Part shown: piece by piece, positions 9,948 to 20,805 of the stretch
How the letters are laid out: every line of letters starts with the position of its first letter
Numbering within the stretch: the first letter of the stretch is position 1
Assembly: GCF_009812055.1 (NCBI RefSeq)
Contig: NZ_WQNH01000016.1
Coordinates: 1-64,000 of the forward strand
Length of the DNA: 64,000 nt
Source: Chelativorans xinjiangensis
GTDB lineage: Bacteria > Pseudomonadota > Alphaproteobacteria > Rhizobiales > Rhizobiaceae
Direction: 5' to 3'
Position numbers and translations under genes: made by a program
Notes under the pieces: model-generated
The model's input: only the letters and a program-made list of their open reading frames with translations
Databases searched by the model: none
Told to the model about the DNA's origin: nothing

Positions 9948-9957
9948 TGATGCAAAG

Positions 9958-9990
9958 AAAAAACCCCGGGTCATCGGCCCGGGGTTTTTT
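9958..9990 (+). terminator. Strong intrinsic terminator of glnB-glnA
   Basis: AAAAAACCCCGGG and CCCGGGGTTTTTT form a 13-bp perfect stem around a 7-base loop and end in a T-run. The A-tract on the other side would also let it act for the convergent minus-strand lipoprotein gene, so it is probably bidirectional. Confidence 0.92.
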
Positions 9991-10011
9991 CTTATCCAAG
10001 TGTATGGCGGT

Positions 10012-10611
10012 CTACATCACGCCGATGGACCAGTCGACGATCTCCGCCGCCGCATGCTGGAACGCCCGGTCGAGAGCCGCGACGAGGGCCTCCGTGCCGC
10101 TGCCGGCGACGGGGGCTACGGCGGTGAAATCGTGCGAGGCGCGCACCACGCCGTTGCGGTCGTTCAAGACGCGGGCGTGGAGTTCGACATGGGCACGGTC
10201 GCCGCCGCCCGGACGAATCTCGAAGGCGCGGATGTCGACGATGACCTGATAATCGATGGCCAGGCCTTCGCCGGGCCGGCCGACGCCGCCGACGCGGCCC
10301 GAGTTCTGAAAGGCTTCGACCAGCCGCGCCTGCACCAGGCGGGGAAGGCGGTCGGACCAGCGCGCACCGCCAAGCAGCTGCACCGCGCCGGTGGACGTGC
10401 GCACGACCATGTCCTGGCCATCGAGCACTTTGAGCGCGCTCGGTTCGGGAACGAGGACCTGTGTTCGTGAAAGCCGCCGGCCGGTATCGGGCAGTACGGG
10501 CGCGGCGATGTCATAGGCGTCCACCGGCGCCGGCCCGAATCCCGGAATGGCGGCACATCCGCTAAGAAGCAGCCCAGCCAGGGCAAGTCCCCACGTTGAA
10601 GAACCCCTCAT
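10012..10611 (-). CDS. ABC-type transport auxiliary lipoprotein (PqiC/LptE-like, PF03886 type)
   Basis: A lipoprotein of about 199 residues whose signal peptide ends in the lipobox LLLSGC, so the mature protein is anchored by Cys near residue 20. The body (VLVPEPSALKVLDGQDMVVRTSTGAVQLLGGARWSDRLP..LVQARLVEAF) matches the ABC-type auxiliary lipoprotein family that accompanies MCE transporters. Last gene of the minus-strand Mla-like operon; probably the outer-membrane-facing part of the lipid pathway. GGAG is better spaced for a TTG at 10617 than for the ATG at 10611, so the exact start is open. Confidence 0.82.
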   Translation of the reverse strand: MRGSSTWGLALAGLLLSGCAAIPGFGPAPVDAYDIAAPVLPDTGRRLSRTQVLVPEPSALKVLDGQDMVVRTSTGAVQLLGGARWSDRLPRLVQARLVEAFQNSGRVGGVGRPGEGLAIDYQVIVDIRAFEIRPGGGDRAHVELHARVLNDRNGVVRASHDFTAVAPVAGSGTEALVAALDRAFQHAAAEIVDWSIGVM

Positions 10612-10687
10612 ATGCAAATGAAAGCTCCGGAACTGAAAGGACTGCCCCTCATCAATGGCTCCTTCTTGCGGGGCTTGTTCGCGCTTG

Positions 10688-12064
10688 TCAACGCCGGGAG
10701 CGCCCGTCGTAGCGGCGGATCGACCCCTCGCCGCCGGTTATGATGCGCTGCGGATTCTGCTCGAAATCGCTGACGGCCCCCTCGATCCGGTTGATCGAGC
10801 GGCGTGCGTCGTTGACCAGCGCCTCGACGTCGCGCAGGCCCTGCCCGGAAAAGCGCGCCAGACCGTCCGTGATGGGGCCGACACGGGCGTTGAGCGTATC
10901 GGCGACCTGGCGGAAGGACTGCAGCGTGGTGCGCGCCTCGGCTATCAGCCCCTCCCCGTCCCCCTCCTCCAGCATGCCGTCGAGCTTGGCCAGAACCCCG
11001 TCGATGCGCACGGATGCCTGGTTGAGCCGGCTTGCCAGCGAACTGGCATCGGTGATGAATTGGTCTATGTCCTCGTTTCGCTGGCTGATCGTTTGGCTCA
11101 CCCTGGCGATATCGTTGGAGGCGCGGTCGATCTCCGCGCTCGCCTGCGCGAAGTTGTCCACGGCGCTCGCCACCGCATCCGCATCCACGCCGGCGACGAT
11201 GTCGTCCACCCTGCCGAGCGTCCGGTTGGCGTTCTCGGAGAAGGTGCTGAGGGAGGCCACCGCCTCGTCCACGCCGGTGGCGATCCCGTCCAGCCGCTCT
11301 CCCGCCTCGGCGAGCTGCCGCGTGAACCGGTCGACGTTGTCGACGACGTCGGCGACCTTTTGTTTATCCACAGAATTGATGAGTTCTTCGGCCGCCTGCA
11401 GGGTCGCGTTGAGCTGGCCGGAGATCTCGGAGATGGTCTGCGAAAGCTCGCCTACGCTGGCAAGGAATTTGTCGATGCCGTCCGCGTTGTCCGCCAGCGC
11501 TTTGGTGAAAGTCTCCACATTGTTCAGCGTTTCCGTCAACGGCCCGCGCGCGTCGGTTACGAAACCCTCCAATTGCCCGATGATCGCATCGGCACGGGTG
11601 AGAACGCTTTGGGTCGTCTGCAAAAGGTTCGTCACCGCCGACGGGCTGGCGTTGATTGTGGGGACTTCCCCCCGTTCAACGGCCTCGTCGAGGAGGTTCG
11701 GCTCACCCGGGTCTCCCCCCGTCAGCTCGATGGAGGCCTGGCCAGAAAGGCCCGCCAGCCCGACGTCCGCCCTGGTGGACGCCTTGACAGGTGCCTGCGT
11801 CCGGTCCACCTCCGCCTCGGCTATGGCATTTCGCGGGTTTTCCGGGTCGACATAGACACGAATCACGCTGCCAACCCCGACGCCGTTGAAAAGCACGGCG
11901 CTGCCGCGGCTGAGCCCTGCCGCGGAGCCGAGGATGCGGAAGCGCACGGGCGTCATCTCACCCCGGTCGCCAATGCCCGCCGTCCAGTAGATGAAGCCGA
12001 AGGCGGCGAGCACGGCGAGGACCGTGAAAATCCCCACAATGACATAATTGGCTTTGGTTTCCAT
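10688..12064 (-). CDS. mlaD: MlaD-like MCE protein, phospholipid ABC transporter periplasmic subunit
   Basis: A 458-residue protein with one N-terminal membrane helix (NYVIVGIFTVLAVLAAFGFIYW), a single MCE beta-barrel domain (about 40-120: VRFRILGSAAGLSRGSAVLFNGVGVGSV...GQASIELTGG) and a long alpha-helical tail of over 300 residues with many heptad-like segments (FVTDARGPLTETLNNVETFT...). E. coli MlaD is about 180 residues, so the tail is much longer and may form a periplasm-spanning helical tube, as in longer MCE proteins (inference). It lies 17 bp after mlaF and about 70 bp before the lipoprotein gene. Confidence 0.88.
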   Translation of the reverse strand: METKANYVIVGIFTVLAVLAAFGFIYWTAGIGDRGEMTPVRFRILGSAAGLSRGSAVLFNGVGVGSVIRVYVDPENPRNAIAEAEVDRTQAPVKASTRADVGLAGLSGQASIELTGGDPGEPNLLDEAVERGEVPTINASPSAVTNLLQTTQSVLTRADAIIGQLEGFVTDARGPLTETLNNVETFTKALADNADGIDKFLASVGELSQTISEISGQLNATLQAAEELINSVDKQKVADVVDNVDRFTRQLAEAGERLDGIATGVDEAVASLSTFSENANRTLGRVDDIVAGVDADAVASAVDNFAQASAEIDRASNDIARVSQTISQRNEDIDQFITDASSLASRLNQASVRIDGVLAKLDGMLEEGDGEGLIAEARTTLQSFRQVADTLNARVGPITDGLARFSGQGLRDVEALVNDARRSINRIEGAVSDFEQNPQRIITGGEGSIRRYDGRSRR

Positions 12065-12081
12065 TGTCTACGGCTCTTTTC

Positions 12082-12906
12082 TTACTCGTCCTGTGAAAGA
12101 ACGATGCGCCGCGCCCGCTTACCCCTGAAGTAGGATTTCACCCACGGCTCTTCGCTTTCCATCATGTGATGCACCGTGCCCTCCACGAGTACACGCTTCT
12201 TGCCAAGCACCGCAATGCGGTCGCACGCGGTAAGCAGGCTGTCCAGATCATGGGTGACCATATAGACGGTCAGGCCCATCGTATCGCGCATCTTCACCAC
12301 CAGTTCGTCGAACTCGGCGGCGCCGATGGGGTCGAGCCCGGACGTGGGCTCGTCGAGGAAGACGATGTCGGGATCGAGCGCCAAGGCGCGGGCAAGGGCT
12401 GCGCGCTTGATCATGCCGCCGGAAAGCTCGGAGGGGTATTTGTTGGCCGCCTCGCGCGGCAGGCCCACAAGCTCCACCTTGAGCAGCGCCAGCTCATCCA
12501 TCAGCTTCTTCGGCAGGTCGATATATTCGCGCATGGGCACCTGGATGTTCTCCAGCACCGTCAGCGCGGAGAACAGCGCGCCGTGCTGGAACAGCACGCC
12601 CTGGCGCATGTCGATCAGCATGCGCCCGGCCTCGTCGAGCCTGGCAAGGTCCTGGCCGAACAGCCGGATGGTCCCGCCCGCCTTCGGGACGAGCCCGAGG
12701 ATGGTGCGCAGGAGCACCGACTTGCCGGCCCCGGATGCACCGACGAAGCCGAGGATCTCGCCGCTGTAGACGTCGAGCGACAGGTTCTCCAGCACCGTCG
12801 TGGTGCCGAAGCGCACCGTCACGTCGCGCGCCTCGAGGATGATGTTCCCCTCCCCCGCTTTTCCGGCGGAACGCATCTCGCCGTTTGCTTGCTGGCTTCC
12901 GGTCAT
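12082..12906 (-). CDS. mlaF: Mla-type lipid ABC transporter ATP-binding protein
   Basis: A 274-residue ATPase with Walker A GASGAGKS, Q-loop, ABC signature LSGGMIKRAALARAL, Walker B DIVFLDEPTSGLD and switch His in THDLDS. The LSGGM signature and the VRFGxxxVLENLSL opening are typical of MlaF/Mkl ATPases driving MCE lipid transporters. The ATG at 12906 shares its A with the TGA of mlaE (TGATG), indicating translational coupling; a longer upstream extension lies inside mlaE and is rejected. Confidence 0.93.
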   Translation of the reverse strand: MTGSQQANGEMRSAGKAGEGNIILEARDVTVRFGTTTVLENLSLDVYSGEILGFVGASGAGKSVLLRTILGLVPKAGGTIRLFGQDLARLDEAGRMLIDMRQGVLFQHGALFSALTVLENIQVPMREYIDLPKKLMDELALLKVELVGLPREAANKYPSELSGGMIKRAALARALALDPDIVFLDEPTSGLDPIGAAEFDELVVKMRDTMGLTVYMVTHDLDSLLTACDRIAVLGKKRVLVEGTVHHMMESEEPWVKSYFRGKRARRIVLSQDE

Positions 12907-14093
12907 CAGAAATCGATCGCTGCGTAAAATATGGCAAACAGTCCGTCGACGACGATGACGATGAAGATCGCCTTCACCACGGAGGCGGTGACATGTCTGC
13001 CGAGCGATTCGGCGCTGCCGCCAACCTTCATGCCCTCGACAGAGGCGATGATGCCGATGATCATGGCCATGAATGGCGCCTTGATAAGGCCTGAGAAAAT
13101 GCTGGTCAGGTCGATTGCGGTGCGCAACCGGTCGATGAAGGCCGCCGGAGCGATACCGGAATAAAGCCACGCCACCGTCATGGCGCCCGCAAGGGCGGCG
13201 AAGTTGGCGACGATGGTCAGGCACGGCAGGGCGACGACGAGGGCGACGAGGCGCGGAAAGACGAGAACGCCGACCGGGTTCAAGCCGATCACGGTAAGCG
13301 CGTCGACCTCCTCGCGCATCTTCATCGAGCCTATCTCGGCGGTGATCGCACTGCCCGAGCGGCCGGCGATCATGATGGCTGTCATAAGCACGCCGAGCTC
13401 GCGCATGATGAGAATGCTGACCAGGTCGACGACGAAGATCTCGGCGCCGAAATAGCGCAGCTGAAAGGCGCCCTGCTGAGCGATGATGGCGCCGACGATC
13501 GCCGACATCAGAACGATGATAGGAATGGCGCCAACGCCCATGCGGTCGATCTGGTTGACGATCGCCGTCGGATTGACCGCGTGCTTGCGCCCCAGCTTCA
13601 TCTGCGCGCCGCTGATCGTGGCGCCCAGGATGTGCATGCCGTACAGAAGGTCGTTGCGCGCCTCGTAGACCGAGCGGCCGAGGGCGGCAAGGATATCCAC
13701 GGGCCAGAAGCCGCGGCGCTCGCCGCCGGGCAGGTCAGGCTCTTCCGCAACGGGCGTGACCTCCGCCAGCAGAATGGAGGCGGCTTCCGACTGCCCCGTT
13801 ATCTCGACTGCCGCGCCGTGCTGCTCATATTCGGCAGTCAACCGCCCCACCAGCCACGCGCCGGCGGTATCGAGATGCCGCACGTCGCTCAGATCGACGT
13901 GAAGCCGTTCGATGCCTTCCTTTTTCAGGAGCCCCCGCATCTCGCCGTCGACCTGCCCCACCGTGCGCGTCGTCCAGTCGCCGGCGAGGCGGCAGGTGAG
14001 CGTGCCGCCTTCCTCCGACCGGTCGATCCGCGCCGGCGCCGCATCGTCCGCGGCGGCCTTATCGTCTTCTTGCCTCATTGCCCTGAACACCAT
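12906..14093 (-). CDS. mlaE: STAS-MlaE fusion: lipid ABC transporter permease
   Basis: About 395 residues. The N-terminal ~115 residues form a STAS domain (TLTCRLAGDWTTRTVGQVDG...HVDLSDVRHLDTAGAWLVGRL) equivalent to the separate E. coli MlaB. The rest is the MlaE permease with the hallmark IAGRSGSAITAEIGSMKMREEVDALTVIGLNP and five or six membrane helices. First gene of the operon mlaE-mlaF-mlaD-lipoprotein. AAGGA is best placed for the ATG at 14093; 14102 and 14078 are alternatives. No MlaC gene is next to it. Function: retrograde or anterograde phospholipid transport across the envelope (family knowledge). Confidence 0.88.
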   Translation of the reverse strand: MVFRAMRQEDDKAAADDAAPARIDRSEEGGTLTCRLAGDWTTRTVGQVDGEMRGLLKKEGIERLHVDLSDVRHLDTAGAWLVGRLTAEYEQHGAAVEITGQSEAASILLAEVTPVAEEPDLPGGERRGFWPVDILAALGRSVYEARNDLLYGMHILGATISGAQMKLGRKHAVNPTAIVNQIDRMGVGAIPIIVLMSAIVGAIIAQQGAFQLRYFGAEIFVVDLVSILIMRELGVLMTAIMIAGRSGSAITAEIGSMKMREEVDALTVIGLNPVGVLVFPRLVALVVALPCLTIVANFAALAGAMTVAWLYSGIAPAAFIDRLRTAIDLTSIFSGLIKAPFMAMIIGIIASVEGMKVGGSAESLGRHVTASVVKAIFIVIVVDGLFAIFYAAIDF

Positions 14094-14195
14094 AAGCACC
14101 ATCCTTAGAGCGGAGAGGCGGCGAAGAAAACTGCTTTCGCCTGTAAAATGCAGTGCATAGCAGGGCCATGCCGGCCACGATAGTTCGAGGAACCC

Positions 14196-15179
14196 ATGAC
14201 GCGCACAATGACCGTCGAGATCGAAAGCTTCCCGATCGCCGGGGTCTTCCGCATCGCCCGCGGCGCCAAGACACAGGCGCAGGTGGTGACGTGCATCCTG
14301 ACGGAGGATGGCGCGGCCGGCCGCGGCGAATGCGTGCCCTATGCGCGCTACGGCGAGAGCGTGGAGAGCGTGGTCGAGCAGATCGAGGAGATGCGCCGTG
14401 AGATCGCCGAGGGCATCGACCGACAGACGCTCATGGCGCGCATGCCCGCCGGTGCGGCGCGCAATGCCGTCGACTGCGCGCTGTGGGACCTGGAGGCGAA
14501 GCGGACGGGCACGCGGGTGGCGGACCGGATCTGCCGGTCGCGGCCACACCCCGTCACCACGGCGCAGACCATCTCGCTCGGCACGCCCGAGGAAATGGCC
14601 GCACACGCGCGCGCCAACGCCGACAAGCCGCTCCTGAAGATCAAGGTGGGGGGCGAGGACGATGCCGCCCGTCTGCGCACGGTGGCGGCGGCCGCGCCCG
14701 ACAGCCGGCTCATCCTCGACGCCAACGAGGGCTGGACGGAAGCGAATCTCGAAGAAAACCTGCGCGCGGCGGCCGAGTGCCGCGTGGCGCTCATCGAGCA
14801 GCCGCTGCCGGCGGGCAAGGATGCGATGCTGCGCGAGATCCGGCACCTCATTCCCATCTGTGCCGACGAGAGCCTGCACGCCGCCGAGGACCTTGCGGCG
14901 CTGCAGGGGCTCTACGACGCCGTCAACATCAAGCTCGACAAGACCGGCGGGCTGACGGCCGCGCTCATCCTGCGCGAGCGGGCGCGCGAGATGGGCCTTT
15001 CGGTGATGATAGGGTGCATGGTGGGCACGTCGCTCGCCATGGCGCCGGCGGTGCTCTTGGCGCAGGAAGCCGATTTCGTCGATCTGGACGGCCCTTTGCT
15101 GCTTCAGCACGACCGGGTGCCGGGGCTCGCCTACGCCGGCGCGATTGTCTCGCCGCCGGAAGCGGCGCTCTGGGGGTGA
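14196..15179 (+). CDS. Enolase-superfamily dipeptide epimerase (DgcA/YcjG-like)
   Basis: A 327-residue member of the mandelate racemase/muconate-lactonizing subgroup. The catalytic pattern is present: KIKVGG (KxK acid/base), the metal ligands in LILDANEGW, LIEQP and CADES, and NIKLDKTGG with the opposite-face lysine. This arrangement is that of L-Ala-D/L-Glu epimerases and of the related N-acetyl-D-glutamate racemase DgcA found in rhizobia. The usual DgcA partner DgcN is not adjacent, so either muropeptide recycling or D-amino-acid catabolism is possible. Two palindromic hairpins follow the gene. Confidence 0.82.
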   Translation: MTRTMTVEIESFPIAGVFRIARGAKTQAQVVTCILTEDGAAGRGECVPYARYGESVESVVEQIEEMRREIAEGIDRQTLMARMPAGAARNAVDCALWDLEAKRTGTRVADRICRSRPHPVTTAQTISLGTPEEMAAHARANADKPLLKIKVGGEDDAARLRTVAAAAPDSRLILDANEGWTEANLEENLRAAAECRVALIEQPLPAGKDAMLREIRHLIPICADESLHAAEDLAALQGLYDAVNIKLDKTGGLTAALILRERAREMGLSVMIGCMVGTSLAMAPAVLLAQEADFVDLDGPLLLQHDRVPGLAYAGAIVSPPEAALWG

Positions 15180-15209
15180 ACTCGCGGAAGGGGGAGCTAG
15201 TGGTGCGAT

Positions 15210-15236
15210 CCTGACGGATGGTACCCATCTGTCAGG
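15210..15236. repeat. 27-bp palindrome, copy 1 of a covarying pair
   Basis: CCTGAC (15210-15215) pairs with GTCAGG (15231-15236) and GATGG with CCATC, giving a stem of about 12 bp with one G-T pair and a three-base TAC loop. It lies between convergent genes. No T-run follows, so it is not a standard intrinsic terminator. Confidence 0.75.
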
Positions 15237-15278
15237 ACAAATCGCCCCACCGGATCAATAGCTTGTGGGCTTACTTTT

Positions 15279-15305
15279 CCAAACGGATGGGTACCATCTG
15301 TTTGG
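15279..15305. repeat. 27-bp palindrome, copy 2 of a covarying pair
   Basis: It has the same central GGATGG/CCATCTG core as the copy 69 bp upstream, but the outer arms read CCAAAC and GTTTGG. The two changed positions in the left arm are compensated in the right arm, so pairing is kept. The loop is GTA. Confidence 0.75.
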
Positions 15306-15314
15306 GTCAGATCA

Positions 15315-16124
15315 CTATGCCGCCTCGGCGGCCTCCTCCTCGACAACCGCTTGCCGAGGCTTCACAGCGGGCGCGGCAACCCGCGTCCAGCTGATGATCT
15401 CGAAGCGACCGTCGAAATCCTCGACAAGAGCCGTGCAGCTTTCCACCCAGTCGCCCGTGTTCATGTAGAGGACGCCCATGATCTCCTCCATGGCCGCGTG
15501 ATGGATGTGGCCGCAAATGACGCCGTCCACCTCGGCGCGCGCGGCTTCCTGGGCCAGCACGTTCTGGAACGAGCTGATGAACTTCACCGCCTTCTTCACC
15601 TTCACCTTGGCCCAGGAGGAGAACGACCAGTAGGGCCGGCCGAAGAGGCGGCGGAAGACACCGATCACGCGATTGACGACGATTGCCGTATCATAGGCCT
15701 TGTCGCCAAGATATGCGAGCCAGCGGGCGTTGTGGACGACGGCGTCGAACTGGTCGCCGTGGACAATGAGGAACCGCCGCCCGTCGGCCGCCTCGTGGAC
15801 GGCGCGGTCGGCCACCACGATGCCGCCGAAATGCACGCCCTGAAACGAGCGCAGGAACTCGTCGTGATTCCCTGCGATATAGATGATATTCGTGCCCTTG
15901 CGCGCCTGGCGCAGAAGCTTCTGCACCACGTCGTTGTGCGCCTGCGGCCAGTGCCAGGAGCGCTTCAGCCGCCAGCCGTCGACGATGTCGCCGACCAGAT
16001 AGATCGTCTCGGCCTCGTGATGGCGCAGGAAGTCGACGAGGAACTCGGCCTTCGCCGGCCTGGAGCCCAGATGGACGTCGGAGATGAAGATGGTGCGGAA
16101 GGTGCGGGGCGCGGCGGCGGGCAT
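15315..16124 (-). CDS. UDP-2,3-diacylglucosamine diphosphatase-like metallophosphoesterase
   Basis: A 269-residue calcineurin-type phosphoesterase with the full dimetal motif set: SDVHLGS (DxH), GDIVDGW (GDxxD), GNHDE (GNHD), VHGDQFD and CGHIHH (GHxH). The VGDIVDGWRLKRSWHWPQ stretch is typical of the LpxH-like family that hydrolyses UDP-2,3-diacylglucosamine to lipid X in lipid A synthesis. Many alphaproteobacteria use LpxI for that step and keep this protein as a paralogue of unclear substrate, so the reaction is inferred. The Ala/Glu-rich tail is probably disordered. Convergent with the epimerase gene. Confidence 0.75.
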   Translation of the reverse strand: MPAAAPRTFRTIFISDVHLGSRPAKAEFLVDFLRHHEAETIYLVGDIVDGWRLKRSWHWPQAHNDVVQKLLRQARKGTNIIYIAGNHDEFLRSFQGVHFGGIVVADRAVHEAADGRRFLIVHGDQFDAVVHNARWLAYLGDKAYDTAIVVNRVIGVFRRLFGRPYWSFSSWAKVKVKKAVKFISSFQNVLAQEAARAEVDGVICGHIHHAAMEEIMGVLYMNTGDWVESCTALVEDFDGRFEIISWTRVAAPAVKPRQAVVEEEAAEAA

Positions 16125-16251
16125 GATGTCGTCCGGTGCGGTGTGCGGTCGCGCTTCCTATGCCCCGATTCCTGTCACAGCCATGTGACGGTTGCCAGGC
16201 GGTGATACGGCGGGTAGACGATCAGGCAGTTTGAAAAATTCGGGGCATGCA

Positions 16252-17031
16252 ATGGATCTCGGCATCAAAGGCAAGAACGCCATCATCTGCGCGTCGAGCC
16301 GCGGGCTCGGCCGTGGCTGTGCCATGGCGCTGGCGGAGGCCGGCTGCAATCTCGTCGTCAACGGGCGCGATCCGCAGGCGCTGAAGACGACGGCCATGGA
16401 AATCCGCGACCGCTTCGGCGTCTCCGTGGCGGAGGTGGCGGCGGACGTTTCGACACATGAAGGTCAGAAGGCGCTGCTTGCCGCCTGCCCTGCCCCCGAC
16501 ATTCTGGTGAACAACAATGGCGGTCCGCCGCGGCGCGATTTCCGGGAGCTTTCGCGCCAGGCGATGCTCGACGGGGTGACGCAGAACATGGTGACGCCGC
16601 TGGAGCTCATCCAGGCGACCATCGACGGCATGACCGAACGCGGCTTCGGCCGCATCGTCAACATCACCTCGCTTTCCGTCTATATGCCCATTCAGGGCCT
16701 CGACCTGTCGTCGGGCGCGCGGGCGGGCCTGACGGCCTTCCTGGCCGGCGTGGCGCGCGGCGTGGCCGGCAAGAACGTCACCATCAACAATCTCCTGCCC
16801 GGCAAGATGGATACAGAACGCCTGCAGAGCGGCATCCGCTTCGGCGCCGAGAAGGCGGGCACGACCTACGAGGCGCAGGCCGAGCGCCAGGCTGCGGAAA
16901 TACCCGCCGGCCGCTTCGGGACGGCGGACGAGTTCGGCCGCGCCTGCGCCTTCCTGTGCTCGGCCCATGCGGGTTACATCACGGGCCAAAACCTTATGCT
17001 TGACGGCGGGCTCTACACGAGCGCCTTCTAA
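16252..17031 (+). CDS. SDR family protein lacking the catalytic Tyr-Lys pair
   Basis: A 259-residue short-chain dehydrogenase/reductase. The NAD(P) loop is present as CASSRGLGRG, and the NNNGG segment and the C-terminal GQNLMLDGG are typical. Ser140 of the active site is there (NITSLSVY), but the usual YxxxK is replaced: position 153 is Ser and 157 is Arg (SSGARAGL). A subset of bacterial SDRs annotated as oxoacyl reductases shares this SSGARAGL form, so it is probably a natural subfamily with altered chemistry. The ATG at 16252 follows GGGG. A repeat begins at the stop codon. Confidence 0.82.
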   Translation: MDLGIKGKNAIICASSRGLGRGCAMALAEAGCNLVVNGRDPQALKTTAMEIRDRFGVSVAEVAADVSTHEGQKALLAACPAPDILVNNNGGPPRRDFRELSRQAMLDGVTQNMVTPLELIQATIDGMTERGFGRIVNITSLSVYMPIQGLDLSSGARAGLTAFLAGVARGVAGKNVTINNLLPGKMDTERLQSGIRFGAEKAGTTYEAQAERQAAEIPAGRFGTADEFGRACAFLCSAHAGYITGQNLMLDGGLYTSAF

Positions 17032-17133
17032 AGCAATTCCAGGAAAAGTGGAAACCGGTTTTCCGTCCGGAATTGCGACAAAACAAAGAGTTAGACCAGT
17101 TCATCGATTCCATGAAACGATGAACTGGTCTAA
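17031..17133. repeat. Rhizobial intergenic repeat, family A (forward copy)
   Basis: The first half is an inverted repeat (GCAATTCC... mirrored by GGAATTGC, with CCGGTTTTCC inside). The second half is a hairpin in which TTAGACCAGTTCATCG is mirrored by CGATGAACTGGTCTAA. Closely similar copies occur at 26,826, 35,195 (reverse), 46,216 (first half only) and 57,837 (reverse). Confidence 0.85.
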
Positions 17134-17192
17134 GAAGACCTTCCCGCCGTATCTCGCGGCAATTCACCCCAACGAACGAGGGAGAGAAAACC

Positions 17193-18035
17193 TTGAAACT
17201 CTTGCGTTTTGGCAACAAGGGCGCGGAAAAGCCGGCTGTTCTGCACGATGACGGGACCATCCGCGACGTGTCCTCGCTGGTTGCCGACTTCACGCCTGAG
17301 ACCCTGTCGCCGGCGCTGACGCGCATCCTTGGCTCGACCGAGATCGGCAGCCTGCCCGAGGTGCCCCCCTCGGTACGCATCGGCGCGCCGATCTCCCGCA
17401 CCGGCCATTTCATCGCCATCGGGCTGAACTATGCGGACCATGCCGCCGAATCCGGGCTGCCGGTGCCGAGCGAGCCGGTGGTCTTCTCCAAGGCGCCGAG
17501 TTCGCTTTCGGGCCCCAACGACGAGGTGATGCTGCCGAAGGGTTCGGTGAAGTCGGACTGGGAGGTGGAGCTTGCCGTCGTCATCGGCGAGCGCTGCGAT
17601 TATGTCGAGGAGAAGGATGCGCTGGCGCATGTCTTCGGCTACGCCGTGTGCAACGACGTATCGGAGCGCGAGTACCAGGCCGAGCGCGGCGGCCAGTGGA
17701 TCAAGGGCAAGAGCGCGCCGACCTTCGGGCCGCTGGGTCCGTGGCTGGTCACGGCGGACGAGATCCCCGATCCGCAGAGCCTCGACATGTTCCTCGACAT
17801 CAACGGAGAGCGCCGGCAGACGGGCAACACCCAGACGATGATCTTCAGCGTGGCCGAGATCGTCTCCTATCTTTCGCGCTTCATGGTGCTGGAGCCGGGT
17901 GACGTCATCACCACCGGCACGCCGCCCGGTGTCGGGCTTGGCATGAAGCCGCCGGTCTATCTGAAGGCCGGTGACGAGATGCGGCTGGGCATCGCCGGTC
18001 TCGGCGAGCAGCACCAGCGCGTCATCGCGCGCTAA
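17193..18035 (+). CDS. Fumarylacetoacetate hydrolase family protein
   Basis: A 280-residue FAH-fold hydrolase. The metal-binding core is present: GLNYADHAAESG, DWEVELAVVIG (the ExE-type acidic residues) and the FTTG/ITTGTPPGVG motif. Such proteins cleave C-C bonds of acylpyruvates or act as ureidoglycolate lyase or oxaloacetate decarboxylase; the exact substrate is unknown. The start is TTG at 17193, with GGGAGAG eight bases before it and no in-frame ATG nearby. It directly follows the family A repeat. The SDR upstream and malic enzyme downstream do not define a pathway. Confidence 0.82.
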   Translation: MKLLRFGNKGAEKPAVLHDDGTIRDVSSLVADFTPETLSPALTRILGSTEIGSLPEVPPSVRIGAPISRTGHFIAIGLNYADHAAESGLPVPSEPVVFSKAPSSLSGPNDEVMLPKGSVKSDWEVELAVVIGERCDYVEEKDALAHVFGYAVCNDVSEREYQAERGGQWIKGKSAPTFGPLGPWLVTADEIPDPQSLDMFLDINGERRQTGNTQTMIFSVAEIVSYLSRFMVLEPGDVITTGTPPGVGLGMKPPVYLKAGDEMRLGIAGLGEQHQRVIAR

Positions 18036-18064
18036 ACTCGCAATCCAGGAGGGCGGTGGCAGAG

Positions 18065-20395
<2,331 letters not shown>

Positions 20396-20505
20396 GTTGC
20401 GCATTAAATCCATAACGTGTTTTTAAACCATCCCGCGCAATAACCCACCAGACCGCAACCCTTAGGGGAAGCGGAGACACCTGAAGAGCGTTTTACGGTG
20501 GTGGG

Positions 20506-20805
20506 ATGAGTGTTCGGGCAGAAAAAGCTATTTACGCAGCCATGGCCTGCATGGTGCTTCTCGTCGTCGGCGCCGCAACGCGCCAGATGTGGGCTCAGTC
20601 TCGAGCGCATGCAAATCCGCAGGCGCGGCAGCTCGCCGGGGACGGTGGATGGCAGCGGGAGGGCAAGCCGGCGACAGGCGGCGAGACAGTCGGGAAAATG
20701 CCTGTGGAGACAGAGCAGCCGATCAGGATTGTCGGCCCGCGATTCTTTCCCGATCCATCAGAGGCATTAAATCTGCGAGGTCGGGGCCGGACTCCCGCCC
20801 CGTGA
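20506..20805 (+). CDS. Small single-span membrane or exported hypothetical protein
   Basis: A 99-residue protein with an N-terminal hydrophobic segment ([17 protein letters not shown]) that is either a membrane anchor or an uncleaved signal. It is followed by a polar, proline-rich tail ([27 protein letters not shown]). Its last ~80 bp overlap the 3' end of gltX on the other strand. GGTGG lies just before the ATG. The segment [11 protein letters not shown] recurs in small rhizobial proteins, as far as I recall, but no function is known. Moderate confidence that it is real. Confidence 0.55.
   Translation: MSVRAEKAIYAAMACMVLLVVGAATRQMWAQSRAHANPQARQLAGDGGWQREGKPATGGETVGKMPVETEQPIRIVGPRFFPDPSEALNLRGRGRTPAP

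Noticed and set aside
10655-12133. 492-codon open frame opposite mlaD
   Set aside because: Antisense to a clear MCE gene inside an operon; composition is the His/Arg/Val-rich type produced by GC-rich codon bias.
15210-15305. Pair of ordinary intrinsic terminators
   Set aside because: Stems are good, but no T-run follows on either strand.
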